From Adlercreutzia hattorii (lineage in GTDB: Bacteria > Actinomycetota > Coriobacteriia > Coriobacteriales > Eggerthellaceae), in assembly GCF_011405655.1 (NCBI RefSeq), contig NZ_AP022829.1, forward strand, positions 1,535,001 to 1,599,000: DNA of 64,000 nucleotides. The letters run 5' to 3'. The notes under the pieces were generated by a model. It saw only the letters and a program-made list of their open reading frames with translations, was not told where the DNA came from and did no database searches. Of this stretch, positions 34,179 through 43,387 are shown piece by piece (the stretch's first letter is position 1; the number at the start of each line of letters is the position of its first letter). The position numbers were made by a program, and so were the translations under genes.

Positions 34179-34762
34179 CGAAATCACGATCAACTATACA
34201 GGGTTTTCTAGTGGTTCTCGCTGCTCTTTTGACGCTTTTCATTGGAATGGTCGGGTTGGCCGGTTGCTCGGGCGGCACGAGCGATGAAGACGCCATCCGC
34301 GCATCGCTCGCGTCCGAACTGGACAGCATCAAAAACATCGACGACGCGTTCGTCAACGAGTTCTCCGAGTCCATCGACATGAGCCAGCTTTCGGTCTACG
34401 GCATCGACGGCGTCGAGTTCATGAAGTCCTACCTGAGCGGCTTCGATTACGCGATCGACTCGATCAATGTCGACGGCGACAGCGCCACGGCCCAGATCAC
34501 CCTTACTTGCAAGAGCTATACCGGCTACCTGCAGGCGCTGCAGACGGCCGTGGACGAGGTCACCGCCGATCCCGATGCTCTTGCCGCTCTCTCCAACGAC
34601 GAGATCAACCAGAAGATCGGCGAGATCGTCATCGGCTCCCTCGACGGCGTCGAGCTGGCGGCCACCCAGCCCATCACCATCACCTACACCAAGGTCGACG
34701 GAACCTGGGAGCCGGCCTCGTCCACCTCGGGCGACATCGCGGCCGCGCTGATGACCAACTAA
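34163..34762 (+). CDS. Secreted lipoprotein, unknown
   Basis: 199 aa. Signal peptide with lipobox VGLAGC (Cys about residue 34), then a Ser/Asp-rich alpha/beta domain. Its ATG lies inside the dif centre, and the first codons (MDYVKSK) are the XerD arm. Phage integration kept the ATG and the GAAAGG RBS but replaced everything further upstream. A terminator follows. Confidence 0.75.
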   Translation: MDYVKSKSRSTIQGFLVVLAALLTLFIGMVGLAGCSGGTSDEDAIRASLASELDSIKNIDDAFVNEFSESIDMSQLSVYGIDGVEFMKSYLSGFDYAIDSINVDGDSATAQITLTCKSYTGYLQALQTAVDEVTADPDALAALSNDEINQKIGEIVIGSLDGVELAATQPITITYTKVDGTWEPASSTSGDIAAALMTN

Positions 34763-34788
34763 ACGCGCCGTCAACGCGCAAACCCTTT

Positions 34789-34824
34789 GAAGGGCGCTCC
34801 ATTGGGGCGCCCTTCTTCTATAAT
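34789..34824 (+). terminator. Terminator, then -10 element for the prenyltransferase gene
   Basis: GAAGGGCGC (34789-34797) and GCGCCCTTC (34807-34815) hairpin ending in TTCT. It is followed directly by TATAAT (34819-34824), a candidate -10 for the next gene. Confidence 0.65.
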
Positions 34825-34870
34825 GCCAGGTAATCGACAATGCTTCTCGCGACGAAAAGAGAAATCGAAC

Positions 34871-35800
34871 ATGGGTTCCCATACAAAAACGAACAGCGGG
34901 GGAGCGACGACTCCCCTCTCCCCTCGCCTCGCTCTTCAACTGGCCGCGCCCCATACCTGGCCGGCGGCCATCATGCCCGTGCTCGTGGCCGCCGCCTGCG
35001 CCTTGGCCAACACCGGGTCGCTGGACGTGGGCATGGCGTGGCTTCTGCTCCTCATCTGCATCCTCATGCAGGCGTCCGTGAACACCTTCAACGACTACTT
35101 CGACTTCATCAAGGGAACCGATACAGCCGAGGACAACGTGGAGGCCTCAGACTCGGTGCTCGTCTACAACGACGTCAATCCGCGCTCGGCCCTCGGGCTG
35201 GCCATCGGCTTTCTGACCGTGGCCTTCCTGCTCGGCCTGTACGTTATTTGGAAAGCGGGTCCTGTCCCCCTCGTCATCGCGCTTATCGGAGCCGTCATCG
35301 TCGTGATGTACTCCGGAGGCAAGACGCCTCTCTCCTACCTTCCCGTCGGCGAGGCGGTGAGCGGCATCGTTATGGGCGGTCTTATTCCGCTGGCAAGCTA
35401 CCAGGTACTCTCGGGCACGTTCACGTTCATGGCGCTCCTTTGGGCCACGCCCACGATCATCGGCGTGGGCCTCATCATGATGACGAACAACACCTGCGAT
35501 ATCGAGAAGGACATCGAGGCCTCCCGCCGCACGCTGCCGGTGCTGCTGGGCCGCGAAAGGGCGCGCGCCCTCTACCATGCCCTCATGGTCGTTTGGGTTC
35601 TCGCCATCCTCGCCATCGTCGGCATTTGGTTCCCCCGGGGCATCGTCGTGCTCCCCTTCTTGGCGCTCGGCTGCTACCCCCTCATGATGGGCCTGTGGAA
35701 AAATCCGCTCGCGGCGCCCACGCGCATCGGCGCCATGGGCCAGATCTGCAGCGTGAACGTGGCTCTGGGCGCATTCTACGCCGCCTCCCTCCTGCTTTAG
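34871..35800 (+). CDS. menA: UbiA-family prenyltransferase, probably MenA
   Basis: 309 aa from the ATG at 34871 (MGSHTKTN). About eight membrane spans; the two prenyl-diphosphate motifs are NDYFDFIKGTD (about residue 76) and NTCDIEKDIEASRRT (about 213). This pattern is that of 1,4-dihydroxy-2-naphthoate polyprenyltransferase of menaquinone synthesis. Other men genes are not in the window. Ends 4 bases inside the convergent gluQ. Confidence 0.82.
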   Translation: MGSHTKTNSGGATTPLSPRLALQLAAPHTWPAAIMPVLVAAACALANTGSLDVGMAWLLLLICILMQASVNTFNDYFDFIKGTDTAEDNVEASDSVLVYNDVNPRSALGLAIGFLTVAFLLGLYVIWKAGPVPLVIALIGAVIVVMYSGGKTPLSYLPVGEAVSGIVMGGLIPLASYQVLSGTFTFMALLWATPTIIGVGLIMMTNNTCDIEKDIEASRRTLPVLLGRERARALYHALMVVWVLAILAIVGIWFPRGIVVLPFLALGCYPLMMGLWKNPLAAPTRIGAMGQICSVNVALGAFYAASLLL

Positions 35801-36756
35801 GAGCGCCAGGGAATCTGCACGAGATCGGGCAGTCCGTCGCGAAAACGCTCCAGCGAGAAGTCCTTCAGCAGCTCTTCCGGCGTCGCCGGCGCCTCTTCGG
35901 GAACAAGCCCCGCCACCGCCGCGATATGTCCGATGACGGCTCGCGGACTTCCGAACCGGGCCAGCAGCTCGTCTAAGGCCGCGTCCCGATCGCGTTTCGA
36001 GAGACGCCGGTTCTGCTCGGCTACGAGCAGCGGAACGTGCGCATAGGCGGGGTGCGGCAGCCCGAGAAGATCCTGGAGGTAGCGCTGCTGCGGCGTGGAG
36101 CAAAGCAGATCGACGCCACGCACGACTGAATTGACGCCCTGGGCGGCATCGTCCACCACCACTGCCAGCTGATAGGCGAACGCGCCGTCGGAGCGGCGTA
36201 TGAGGAAGTCGCCGCAGTCGCGGTCGAGCTTTTGCGCGTAGGTTCCCTGAACGAGGTCTTCGAAGGCGATCGTGCGGCTGTCCACGGCAACTCTCCAGCC
36301 CGGCATGCGTCCCGCTGCCCAGCGCGCCTCCACCTCCGCGTCCGACAGATGGCGGCAGGTGCCGGCATAGACGAGCTTCTCGCCCCGGTGGGGCGCCGAG
36401 GCGGCGTGAAGGTCGGCCCGCGTGCAGAAGCACGGGTACAAAAGCCCCCGGGCTTCAAGGCGCCCGAATGCCTCGGCATAGGCCTCGTCGCGATCATGCT
36501 GGAAGTACGGCCCCTCGTCCCAGAAGAGTCCCAGGGTCTCGAAATCACGCTGGATCTGGTCGATGTAGACGCTCTTCGAGCGCTCGCGGTCGAGATCCTC
36601 GATACGCAGTACCATGTGCCCGCCCTGGGACTTCGCCACGAGCCATGCGATGAGCGCTGCGTAGATGTTGCCCGCGTGCATGCGCCCGGTCGGCGACGGC
36701 GCGAAGCGGCCGACAACGGGTGTCGCCTCTGTCACTCCGCTTTCCGTCATAGCCAA
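35797..36756 (-). CDS. gluQ: Glutamyl-Q tRNA(Asp) synthetase
   Basis: 319 aa, a GluRS catalytic domain without the anticodon-binding domain. APSPTGRMHAGN (HIGH motif, about residues 18-29), LRIEDLDRER and LSKRDRD (KMSKS-like). GluQ-RS attaches Glu to queuosine of tRNA-Asp. Confidence 0.9.
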   Translation of the reverse strand: MAMTESGVTEATPVVGRFAPSPTGRMHAGNIYAALIAWLVAKSQGGHMVLRIEDLDRERSKSVYIDQIQRDFETLGLFWDEGPYFQHDRDEAYAEAFGRLEARGLLYPCFCTRADLHAASAPHRGEKLVYAGTCRHLSDAEVEARWAAGRMPGWRVAVDSRTIAFEDLVQGTYAQKLDRDCGDFLIRRSDGAFAYQLAVVVDDAAQGVNSVVRGVDLLCSTPQQRYLQDLLGLPHPAYAHVPLLVAEQNRRLSKRDRDAALDELLARFGSPRAVIGHIAAVAGLVPEEAPATPEELLKDFSLERFRDGLPDLVQIPWRS

Positions 36757-36788
36757 TGAAACCTTTCCGGCGCAGTCTTAAAACCGGG

Positions 36789-38174
36789 CTACTTCTCGCG
36801 CCGGTCGTCGACGTGCTTGGCCTTGCCGATGGCGCGCTCGATGCCGCCGGGTTCCACCAGGCGCACCTCCGGCGCCACGAGCAGCGTGCCCTTGAGCTTC
36901 TCGGCGATACGGGCGCGCAGGGCGTCCATGGCCTCGAAGGAGTCGCGGAAGGCCTCGGGGCGCAGCTCGGTCTCCACGATGAGCGCGTCCATGCCGCCGC
37001 GGGTCTCCACGATGATATGGTAATGGGGCGTGACCTCCTCGATGCCCGTGAGCACGTCCTCGATCTGCGAGGGGAACACGTTGGTGCCGCGGATGATGAG
37101 CATGTCGTCGGAGCGGGAGCGCACCTTGTCCATGCGGGCCAGCGTACGGCCGCAGGCGCAGGGCTCGGTGTGCACGGCGGTCAAGTCGTGGGTGCGGTAG
37201 CGCAGCACCGGAATGCCCTGCTTGCAAAGGGGCGTGAGCACGAGCTCCCCCATCTCGCCCTCGCCCACCGGCTCGCCGGTTTCCGGATCGATGACCTCCC
37301 ACAGGAAGTGATCCTCGGCGATGTGCTGCTGGTAGCGCTCGGCCAGACACTCGCCGGACACCCCCGGCCCCATAACCTCGGTGAGGCCGTAGTTGTCGGT
37401 GCAGACGATGTGCATGCGCCGCTCGATCTCGGCTTTCAGGCCCGGCGGGCAGGGCTCGCCGCCGAAAAGGCCCACGCGCAAAGGCGACTTCTCCCAATCG
37501 TAGCCCATCTTCTCCCCCACCTCGCAGATGTGCATGGCGTAGGAAGGCGTGGCCACGAGCACGGTGGTGCCGTAGTCCTCGATCATCTGGATATGGCGCT
37601 CGGTGTTGCCCGAGCCGGCGGGAATCATGGCGCAGCCCAGACGCTGCAGCCCGTAGTGCAGGCCGAAGCCGCCGGTGAACATGCCGTAGCCGAAGGCCAT
37701 CTGGGCGATGTCCCCGGGCACGACGCCGGCCATCTGCACGAGGCGGGCGATGCACTCGCTCCACATGTCCATGTCGTCGTCGGTGTAGCCCACCACCACC
37801 GGCTTTCCCGTGGTACCCGACGAGGAGTGCAGCTCGCGGATGTCGTCCAGCGGCACCGCGAACAGGCCAAAGGGGAAGGTCTCGCGCAGCACGGCCTTAT
37901 CGGTGAAGGGGAGCTTGCGCACGTCCTCGAGCGTCTGGATGTCGCTCGGCGCCACGCCCATCTCGTCCAGCTTCTGACGGTAGTAGGGCACGCGCTCGTA
38001 GGCGTAGGCCACGGTCTCTTTCAGCTTCTCCAGCTGGAGGGCGCGGATGTCCTCGCGGGAGGCGCACTCGATCTCGGGCTTGTAAATGGGCAGGGCGTCG
38101 AACCGTCCCGCCTCGGCGGCGGCCAGCGCCGCGCCCTTCTTTGTCACGTCGATGGAATCCATTGCCTCGCTCAT
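36789..38174 (-). CDS. PaaK-type aryl-acetate CoA ligase (1)
   Basis: 461 aa phenylacetate-CoA ligase family, adenylate-forming. P-loop-like SSGTTGKP (about residue 117), DNYGLTEVMGPG, and the C-terminal IIRGTNVFPSQIE hinge. First member of a unit paaK-ACT-iorB-iorA (reading 3' to 5'), so likely acts on indoleacetate/phenylacetate and their CoA esters made by IorAB. Confidence 0.9.
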   Translation of the reverse strand: MSEAMDSIDVTKKGAALAAAEAGRFDALPIYKPEIECASREDIRALQLEKLKETVAYAYERVPYYRQKLDEMGVAPSDIQTLEDVRKLPFTDKAVLRETFPFGLFAVPLDDIRELHSSSGTTGKPVVVGYTDDDMDMWSECIARLVQMAGVVPGDIAQMAFGYGMFTGGFGLHYGLQRLGCAMIPAGSGNTERHIQMIEDYGTTVLVATPSYAMHICEVGEKMGYDWEKSPLRVGLFGGEPCPPGLKAEIERRMHIVCTDNYGLTEVMGPGVSGECLAERYQQHIAEDHFLWEVIDPETGEPVGEGEMGELVLTPLCKQGIPVLRYRTHDLTAVHTEPCACGRTLARMDKVRSRSDDMLIIRGTNVFPSQIEDVLTGIEEVTPHYHIIVETRGGMDALIVETELRPEAFRDSFEAMDALRARIAEKLKGTLLVAPEVRLVEPGGIERAIGKAKHVDDRREK

Positions 38175-38180
38175 GCGCCC

Positions 38181-38624
38181 TTACGCCTCCTTCGCGGCGC
38201 GCTCGGCGACGATGCGCGCGATGTCCTCTTGGGAAATGAGCTCCACCGGCTCGTCGGCCAGAAGCGCCTGGGCGCGCTCCGGCTCGCTTGTGGAGAGCAC
38301 GATGTAGGTGGAGATCATGGAATAGCTGTAGACCACGTTGATGCCGCATTTGGCGAGCACGCCCATGACCCGCGAGAGCTCGCCGGGCGTATCGACGAGC
38401 TTCAGGCAGATGACCGGGGATACGACGCAAGCGCAGCCGGCATCCTTAAGCGCCTCCATGGCCGCCTCGGGCCTATCGACGATGAAACGGAGAATGCCGT
38501 ACTCCCCCGTGTCGGCGGCGGAGAAGCCGCGCACGGAGACGCCGGCGCCCTCGAAGAGGTCGAGCACCCGGTTCATGTGCCCCGGGCGGCTGTTGGCGAA
38601 TACGCTGATCTGGGAAACGGTCAT
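38181..38624 (-). CDS. Tandem ACT-domain protein (1)
   Basis: 147 aa, two ACT domains (about 4-70 and 75-140; GHMNRVLDLFEGAGVSVRGF, then TPGELSRVMGVLAKCGINVV). Probable amino-acid-binding regulator of the adjacent ligase/oxidoreductase. ATG set at 38624. It starts 2 bases after the iorB stop. Confidence 0.85.
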   Translation of the reverse strand: MTVSQISVFANSRPGHMNRVLDLFEGAGVSVRGFSAADTGEYGILRFIVDRPEAAMEALKDAGCACVVSPVICLKLVDTPGELSRVMGVLAKCGINVVYSYSMISTYIVLSTSEPERAQALLADEPVELISQEDIARIVAERAAKEA

Positions 38625-38625
38625 G

Positions 38626-39219
38626 CTATTCTCCCTCCTCGTTCTCGATGACGGCTCGGCCCGCGCGCAGGGCGGCGAGGTTCGCCTCGACGGTCTTCTG
38701 CGGCACGCGCTCGGCCACGGTCTCCTCCCACACCTCGACGGGAATATCGAGGCGTGCAGCCAAGGCCCCCACGAGCACCACGTTGGCGCATTTGGCATTG
38801 CCGGCCGCCCGCGCGATGGCGTCGGCGTCGATGAGCAGCGCCCCGGCCTCGCGCAGGCGCTCCCGGGCGTTCTCGGGCATCGAGGCGGCACCGGTGAGCA
38901 CCGGCAGGGGCCGGATGGCCACATCGTTGACGATGAGCGAGCCGCCCTCCTTGAGCTGGGGCAGATTGCGCAGGGCCTCGGTGGTCTCGAAGGCGACGAC
39001 GACATCGGCGCATCCCGCGTCCGATACCATGGACTTCACGTCCTCGCCCACGCGCACCACCGTGGTCACGGCGCCGCCGCGCTGGGCCATGCCGTGGATC
39101 TCAGACACCTTCACCTGAAGATTCGCCTTCATGCAGCTGAAGGCGAGCAGATCGGCGGCGAGGATGGTTCCCTGGCCGCCCACACCGCACAAAAGCACCG
39201 TCTTAGTGGCATTTTCCAT
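38626..39219 (-). CDS. iorB: Indolepyruvate ferredoxin oxidoreductase beta subunit
   Basis: 197 aa; gamma-type 2-oxoacid oxidoreductase domain (GVGGQGTILAADLLA at 12-26, SEIHGMAQRGGAV). With IorA converts aryl-pyruvates to aryl-acetyl-CoA and CO2, reducing ferredoxin. It starts 10 bases after the iorA stop. Confidence 0.94.
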   Translation of the reverse strand: MENATKTVLLCGVGGQGTILAADLLAFSCMKANLQVKVSEIHGMAQRGGAVTTVVRVGEDVKSMVSDAGCADVVVAFETTEALRNLPQLKEGGSLIVNDVAIRPLPVLTGAASMPENARERLREAGALLIDADAIARAAGNAKCANVVLVGALAARLDIPVEVWEETVAERVPQKTVEANLAALRAGRAVIENEEGE

Positions 39220-39229
39220 AAACGGCCTC

Positions 39230-40954
39230 CTATTCCTGGACGATGGCGTCGAAGCGGCAGTACTGGGTGCAGTGGCCGCAGCCGATGCACAGCGCGGGAT
39301 CGATGAGGGCGCGCCCTGTCTCCTCGCGGCCGAGGGCCGGACAGCCCAGGGTCACGCAGGCGCCGCAGGCCGTGCAGGAGCCGCTCACGAACAGCGGCGG
39401 CTCTACGTGGCGCTCGAGCAGCACGCAGGGCGAGCGAAACACGATGACCGAAATGTCGTCGCTGCCCGTGGCCTCCTTGAGGGCCCGTCGCACGGCGGCG
39501 GCGTCGTTGGGATCGACCACGCGCACATCCTCGACGCCGAGGGCAGCCACCACGGCCTCTATGTTCAACTCGCGGCTGGGCCGGTTCTGCAGGGTCACGC
39601 CGTTGAAGGGGTTGCCCTGGCGCCCCGTCATGGCCGTCGTGCGGTTGTCGAGCACGCACACCGTGCCGGCGCCGCGGTTGTACACCGTGGAGATGAGCGA
39701 GCTCAACCCCGAATGGGCGAACGTGGAGTCCCCGATGACGGCGACGATGGGACGATGCTCCGTGTCGGCCAGCGCCAGCTCGAAGCCGTGGGCCATGGAG
39801 ACCGAGGCTCCCATGTCCACCGTGGTGTCCATGGCCGAGAGCGGCGGCAGGGCGCCCAAGGTATAGCAGCCGATGTCGCCGGTCACGATGGCCCGCATCC
39901 TCGAGAGCTCCTTGAACACGAGGCGATGGGGGCATCCCGGGCACAGCGCCGGAGGACGTCCCGGCAGATCGGTCGCAGCCGGCGCATGGGACGGCTGCTC
40001 AAGGCCGAAGGCCGCGCGCACGAGCCCCGGCGACAGCTCGCCGGCCCGCGGCAGAGGGCACGGCGTATCGCTCACCGGCACCCCGCAGGCCCGCACGGCG
40101 TCTTTGAGGTACTCCGAGCCCTCCTCCACGACGTACACGGCTTCGACGGAATCGGCGAAATAGCGCAGGGCGGCCGCGGGAAGGGGCCAGGTGACCCCGA
40201 GCTTGAAGATGCTCGCGTCCGGGAGCGCCTCGGCCACGTGCTGGTAGGCCGCGCCGGCGCAGACGACGCCCACAGTGCCCTTCCCTTCTATCACCTCGTT
40301 GTAGGGGCAGGTTTCCACCCACTGGCGCAGCTTATCGATGCGATCCAGCTGCACGAGGCGGCGCGGCTTGGCGAAAGCGGGCATCATGACCCACTTCGCC
40401 GGATTCTTCTCATAGGGCCTTGCCGGCGCCTCGGCGCGCTCCCCCGCCTCGACGGGCGTCTTCGTATGGGAGATGCGCACGCTGGAGCGGATGATCACCG
40501 GCACGTCGAAGCGCTCGGAGATATCGTAGGCCTCGCGGGTGAAGCGCAAGGCCTCGGCGGAATCGGCCGGATCGAGGCACGGGATGGCGGCGGCCTGGGC
40601 GTAGTAGTGCGAGTCCTGCTCGTTCTGGGAGGAGTACATGCCCGGGTCGTCGGCGGCCAAGATGACCATGCCGCCGCCCACGCCGGTGTAGGCGGCCGTG
40701 AACAGCGGGTCGGCCGCCACGTTCACGCCCACATGCTTCATGGTGGCGAGCACCCGCGCGCCGGCGGCCGAGGCCCCGATGCCCACTTCCACGGCCACCT
40801 TCTCGTTCACGCACCACTCGGCGTAGACGCCCTCCTTCTTGGCGAAGGCCTCCAGCGTCTCCGTCGACGGCGTGCCCGGGTAGGCCACGCCGATGGTGCA
40901 GCCCGCCTCCCAGGCGCCCTGGGCGATGGCCTCGTTGCCGCTCATCAGCTCCAT
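39230..40954 (-). CDS. iorA: Indolepyruvate ferredoxin oxidoreductase alpha subunit
   Basis: 574 aa. N-terminal pyrimidine-binding domain (GNEAIAQGAWEAG), TPP-binding domain (GDIGCYTLG, GDSTFAHSG) and a C-terminal 2x[4Fe-4S] ferredoxin domain (CTACGACVTLGCP, CIGCGHCTQYC). Full length and intact. Confidence 0.95.
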   Translation of the reverse strand: MELMSGNEAIAQGAWEAGCTIGVAYPGTPSTETLEAFAKKEGVYAEWCVNEKVAVEVGIGASAAGARVLATMKHVGVNVAADPLFTAAYTGVGGGMVILAADDPGMYSSQNEQDSHYYAQAAAIPCLDPADSAEALRFTREAYDISERFDVPVIIRSSVRISHTKTPVEAGERAEAPARPYEKNPAKWVMMPAFAKPRRLVQLDRIDKLRQWVETCPYNEVIEGKGTVGVVCAGAAYQHVAEALPDASIFKLGVTWPLPAAALRYFADSVEAVYVVEEGSEYLKDAVRACGVPVSDTPCPLPRAGELSPGLVRAAFGLEQPSHAPAATDLPGRPPALCPGCPHRLVFKELSRMRAIVTGDIGCYTLGALPPLSAMDTTVDMGASVSMAHGFELALADTEHRPIVAVIGDSTFAHSGLSSLISTVYNRGAGTVCVLDNRTTAMTGRQGNPFNGVTLQNRPSRELNIEAVVAALGVEDVRVVDPNDAAAVRRALKEATGSDDISVIVFRSPCVLLERHVEPPLFVSGSCTACGACVTLGCPALGREETGRALIDPALCIGCGHCTQYCRFDAIVQE

Positions 40955-40999
40955 ATGTCTCTTCCTCTCCCTTCGGCGGCCGCCGTCGCGCCCGCGGCC

Positions 41000-41443
41000 C
41001 TAATTCTCCTCATACTGCATGCAGAAGGTGCCGATCTGAATGAAGTCACCCGGACGCAGCGCACGGGCCTCCACGGAATCGTTGTTCACCCACACGCCGT
41101 TGAACGAGTTGGCGTCGCGGATGACGTAGCAGCCGTTCTCCTGCTCGATGGTGGCGTGCATGCGCGAGACGGTCATGTCGTTCAGGAAGATCGTGCACTG
41201 GGGACTGCGGCCGATGGTGACGGGCTCGCCCGTGAGCGCGAAGCTGATGCCCACCTGAGGGCCGCGCACGACGTTGAGCGTCGCACGGGCCGGGGCGCTC
41301 TCCTCAACGGTTGCGGCCGGCGTCTCGCTCATGACGAGCGGCTGCATGGCCTGCGTGGCGCCGAGCAGCTTGAATCCGCAGGTGGGACACACGGTGTCGT
41401 TCGGTGAAATCTCGTGGGAACAAACGGGGCAGCGCTCGCTCAT
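41000..41443 (-). CDS. Zinc-ribbon + FHA domain protein
   Basis: 147 aa. N-terminal zinc ribbon CPVCSHEISPNDTVCPTCG (5-23), linker, then an FHA domain (about 65-145: TIGRSPQCTIFLND, VSRMHATI, NSFNGVWVN) that binds phosphothreonine. GGAGGTGG RBS. A partner Ser/Thr kinase is not in the window. Precedes dacA by 11 bases. Confidence 0.9.
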   Translation of the reverse strand: MSERCPVCSHEISPNDTVCPTCGFKLLGATQAMQPLVMSETPAATVEESAPARATLNVVRGPQVGISFALTGEPVTIGRSPQCTIFLNDMTVSRMHATIEQENGCYVIRDANSFNGVWVNNDSVEARALRPGDFIQIGTFCMQYEEN

Positions 41444-41454
41444 GGCCCACCTCC

Positions 41455-42969
41455 TTACTCGTTGGCGGCGCCTGCGGCACCCGCGCCCGCGCCGCTTCGG
41501 GCACCGTCGGCGGGAGCGTCGTCTGAGACGCCTGCGGCGATGGCCGCAACGGACTGATGATCCTCGCGAGAGGATGACTTGCTGTAGATGAGGGGCGTCT
41601 CGTTGACGACCTCGGTCGGTGCCGGGGCGTCGTTGCCCCACAGCCGGTTCCACCAAATGCCGATGCCCTCGAGAAAACCGGGGGCCGGCGAATCCTCGCA
41701 GGCGATGAGGTCCTGGGTGGCGACAAGCTCGTTGCCCTGGTAAAAGTTGGCGACGCCCACGACATCCCCCGCGGCCACCGAACCGGTCAGCTCCTCGGCG
41801 ACGATCTCCTGGCTCACATTGCCCTCGGGCGCGAACACCTCGACGGCGGCCGAGGGATCGGCGAAGGTGGCCGCCACGGTGCGGTCCGGCCACGCACTCT
41901 GGGACACGCGGGCGATGAGCGGCACCTCGGTGCCGCCGTCAGCTGCAAAGTCCACGGTCTCGGGACTGTGGGCCAGCGCATAGCTCACGCGGTTGTCGTA
42001 GACCCAGTCGAACAGTGTCTCGGTGTCCTGGAAGCGCGCGTCCTCGGAGGGCGAGCCCAGCACGATGGCGTACAAAAGGCCGTCGCCGCGGTCGCACGCG
42101 CCAGCGAAGGAATTGCCCGCCGCCTCGGTGTAGCCGGTCTTGATGCCGCAGGCGCCCTCGTAGGTGCCGAGCAGACGATCGGTGGACTGAAGGTCGATGA
42201 CCTGGGGCTTGCCGTCGGCGCGCGTGACGGTGATCTGGGCGGACTCCTTCGACACGATGGAGCGGAACGTCTCGTTTCCCATGGCGTAGGCGCTCATGAG
42301 GGCGACATCGCGGGCGCAGCTGTACATCTCGTTGTCATAGGCGCCGATGTCGAGCCCATGGGGGTTGGAGAACAGCGTCTCGGTCATCCCGAGCTCGGCG
42401 GCCTTGGCGTTCATGGCCGCCACGAAGGCCTCGTTGGCGGTCTGCGAATCGTCGGTCTTCATCCCCTCGCCCAACGTCTCGGCGATAGCGATGGCAGCGT
42501 CGTTGCCCGAGGGGATCATGAGTCCCGCGAGCGCCGCCTCAAGGGTGAGCGTGTCGCCCGCCCACAGACTCGCCGACGACTCGCCCACCGAGGCGGCCTC
42601 CTGGCTCACCGTCACCGTGCTGTCCAGGGGCACGCCGGAGTCCAGCGCGACGATGGCGGTCATGATCTTGGTGATGGAGGCGATGTGCGACCGCTCGAGG
42701 GCGCCCCGCGAGAAGAGCACCGTGCCCTTGTCGTCCATGACCAGCGCGAAGGTCGCCGTGACATTCGGACAGGCAACCGCCGGCAGCCCGCGCGCCTCGA
42801 CGGAGGCACCCAGGATCTCGTCGGTGCCGCGCACGTCGGCGAAGGCCCGTGCCGGCGCGCCCAAAGGCAGCGCAAGCAGCAGAGCCAAAGCGAAGCCGAG
42901 CGCCCGCCTTGACAGACGGGCGCCTCCCTGGTGCGCACTGCCGTTTTCGATGGAGCTAAGCAGGGTCAA
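41455..42969 (-). CDS. D-alanyl-D-alanine carboxypeptidase (PBP5/DacA family)
   Basis: About 504 aa. Signal peptide (ALGFALALLLALPLG), catalytic SITK, SGN (PSGNDAAIAIAE) and KTG (IKTGYTEAAG) motifs, then a C-terminal beta domain and a hydrophobic segment near residue 430 (GFLEGIGIWWNRLWG), with an Ala/Gly-rich tail. No ATG fits; TTG at 42969 with GAAGAGG upstream is the best start, overlapping the ACT gene by 14 bases. The start is uncertain. Confidence 0.88.
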   Translation of the reverse strand: MTLLSSIENGSAHQGGARLSRRALGFALALLLALPLGAPARAFADVRGTDEILGASVEARGLPAVACPNVTATFALVMDDKGTVLFSRGALERSHIASITKIMTAIVALDSGVPLDSTVTVSQEAASVGESSASLWAGDTLTLEAALAGLMIPSGNDAAIAIAETLGEGMKTDDSQTANEAFVAAMNAKAAELGMTETLFSNPHGLDIGAYDNEMYSCARDVALMSAYAMGNETFRSIVSKESAQITVTRADGKPQVIDLQSTDRLLGTYEGACGIKTGYTEAAGNSFAGACDRGDGLLYAIVLGSPSEDARFQDTETLFDWVYDNRVSYALAHSPETVDFAADGGTEVPLIARVSQSAWPDRTVAATFADPSAAVEVFAPEGNVSQEIVAEELTGSVAAGDVVGVANFYQGNELVATQDLIACEDSPAPGFLEGIGIWWNRLWGNDAPAPTEVVNETPLIYSKSSSREDHQSVAAIAAGVSDDAPADGARSGAGAGAAGAANE

Positions 42970-43387
42970 CGCAGTAAACCTCTTCCGGAGCCAGAACGGC
43001 GAAGCCCGCCTCGGCGAGAACCGCCTCGGCACCGTCGCCCTCGATCTTCAGCACGTCAACAGCCTTGCCGTCGGCGGTGCAGAAGCAGTAGCCGTACTCG
43101 ATGTTCATCGAGGCCCCTTGGCAGAATCCGAGAAGATCGGCCAAAGTGCCGGGAGCATCCTCGACGGACACGGCGATGACCGGCGTGAGCGAGGCGCGGA
43201 AGCCCGCCTGCCCCAGCACCTCCACCGCGCGGGCGGGCGTGTCGCAGAAGATGCGGACGATGCCGAAATCGGCGGTGTCGGCGATGAACAGGGCCTTCAT
43301 GTTGATGTCGGCATCGGCCAACGTGCGGCAGGCCGCGGCGAGCCGCCCCTTCTCATTGGCGAGAAAAACGGTGAGCTGCGAAATCAT
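42956..43387 (-). CDS. Tandem ACT-domain protein (2)
   Basis: 143 aa, two ACT domains (LTVFLANEKGRLAAACRTL at 5-23; DAPGTLADLLGFCQ near 77). Paired with the second CoA ligase, whose stop overlaps its start region. Same ligase-plus-ACT pairing as at 36.8-38.6 kb. Confidence 0.85.
   Translation of the reverse strand: MISQLTVFLANEKGRLAAACRTLADADINMKALFIADTADFGIVRIFCDTPARAVEVLGQAGFRASLTPVIAVSVEDAPGTLADLLGFCQGASMNIEYGYCFCTADGKAVDVLKIEGDGAEAVLAEAGFAVLAPEEVYCVDPA

Noticed and set aside
36756..38651. Long open frame on the + strand opposite the first CoA ligase
   Set aside because: Antisense shadow; no motifs, opposite a full-length ligase.
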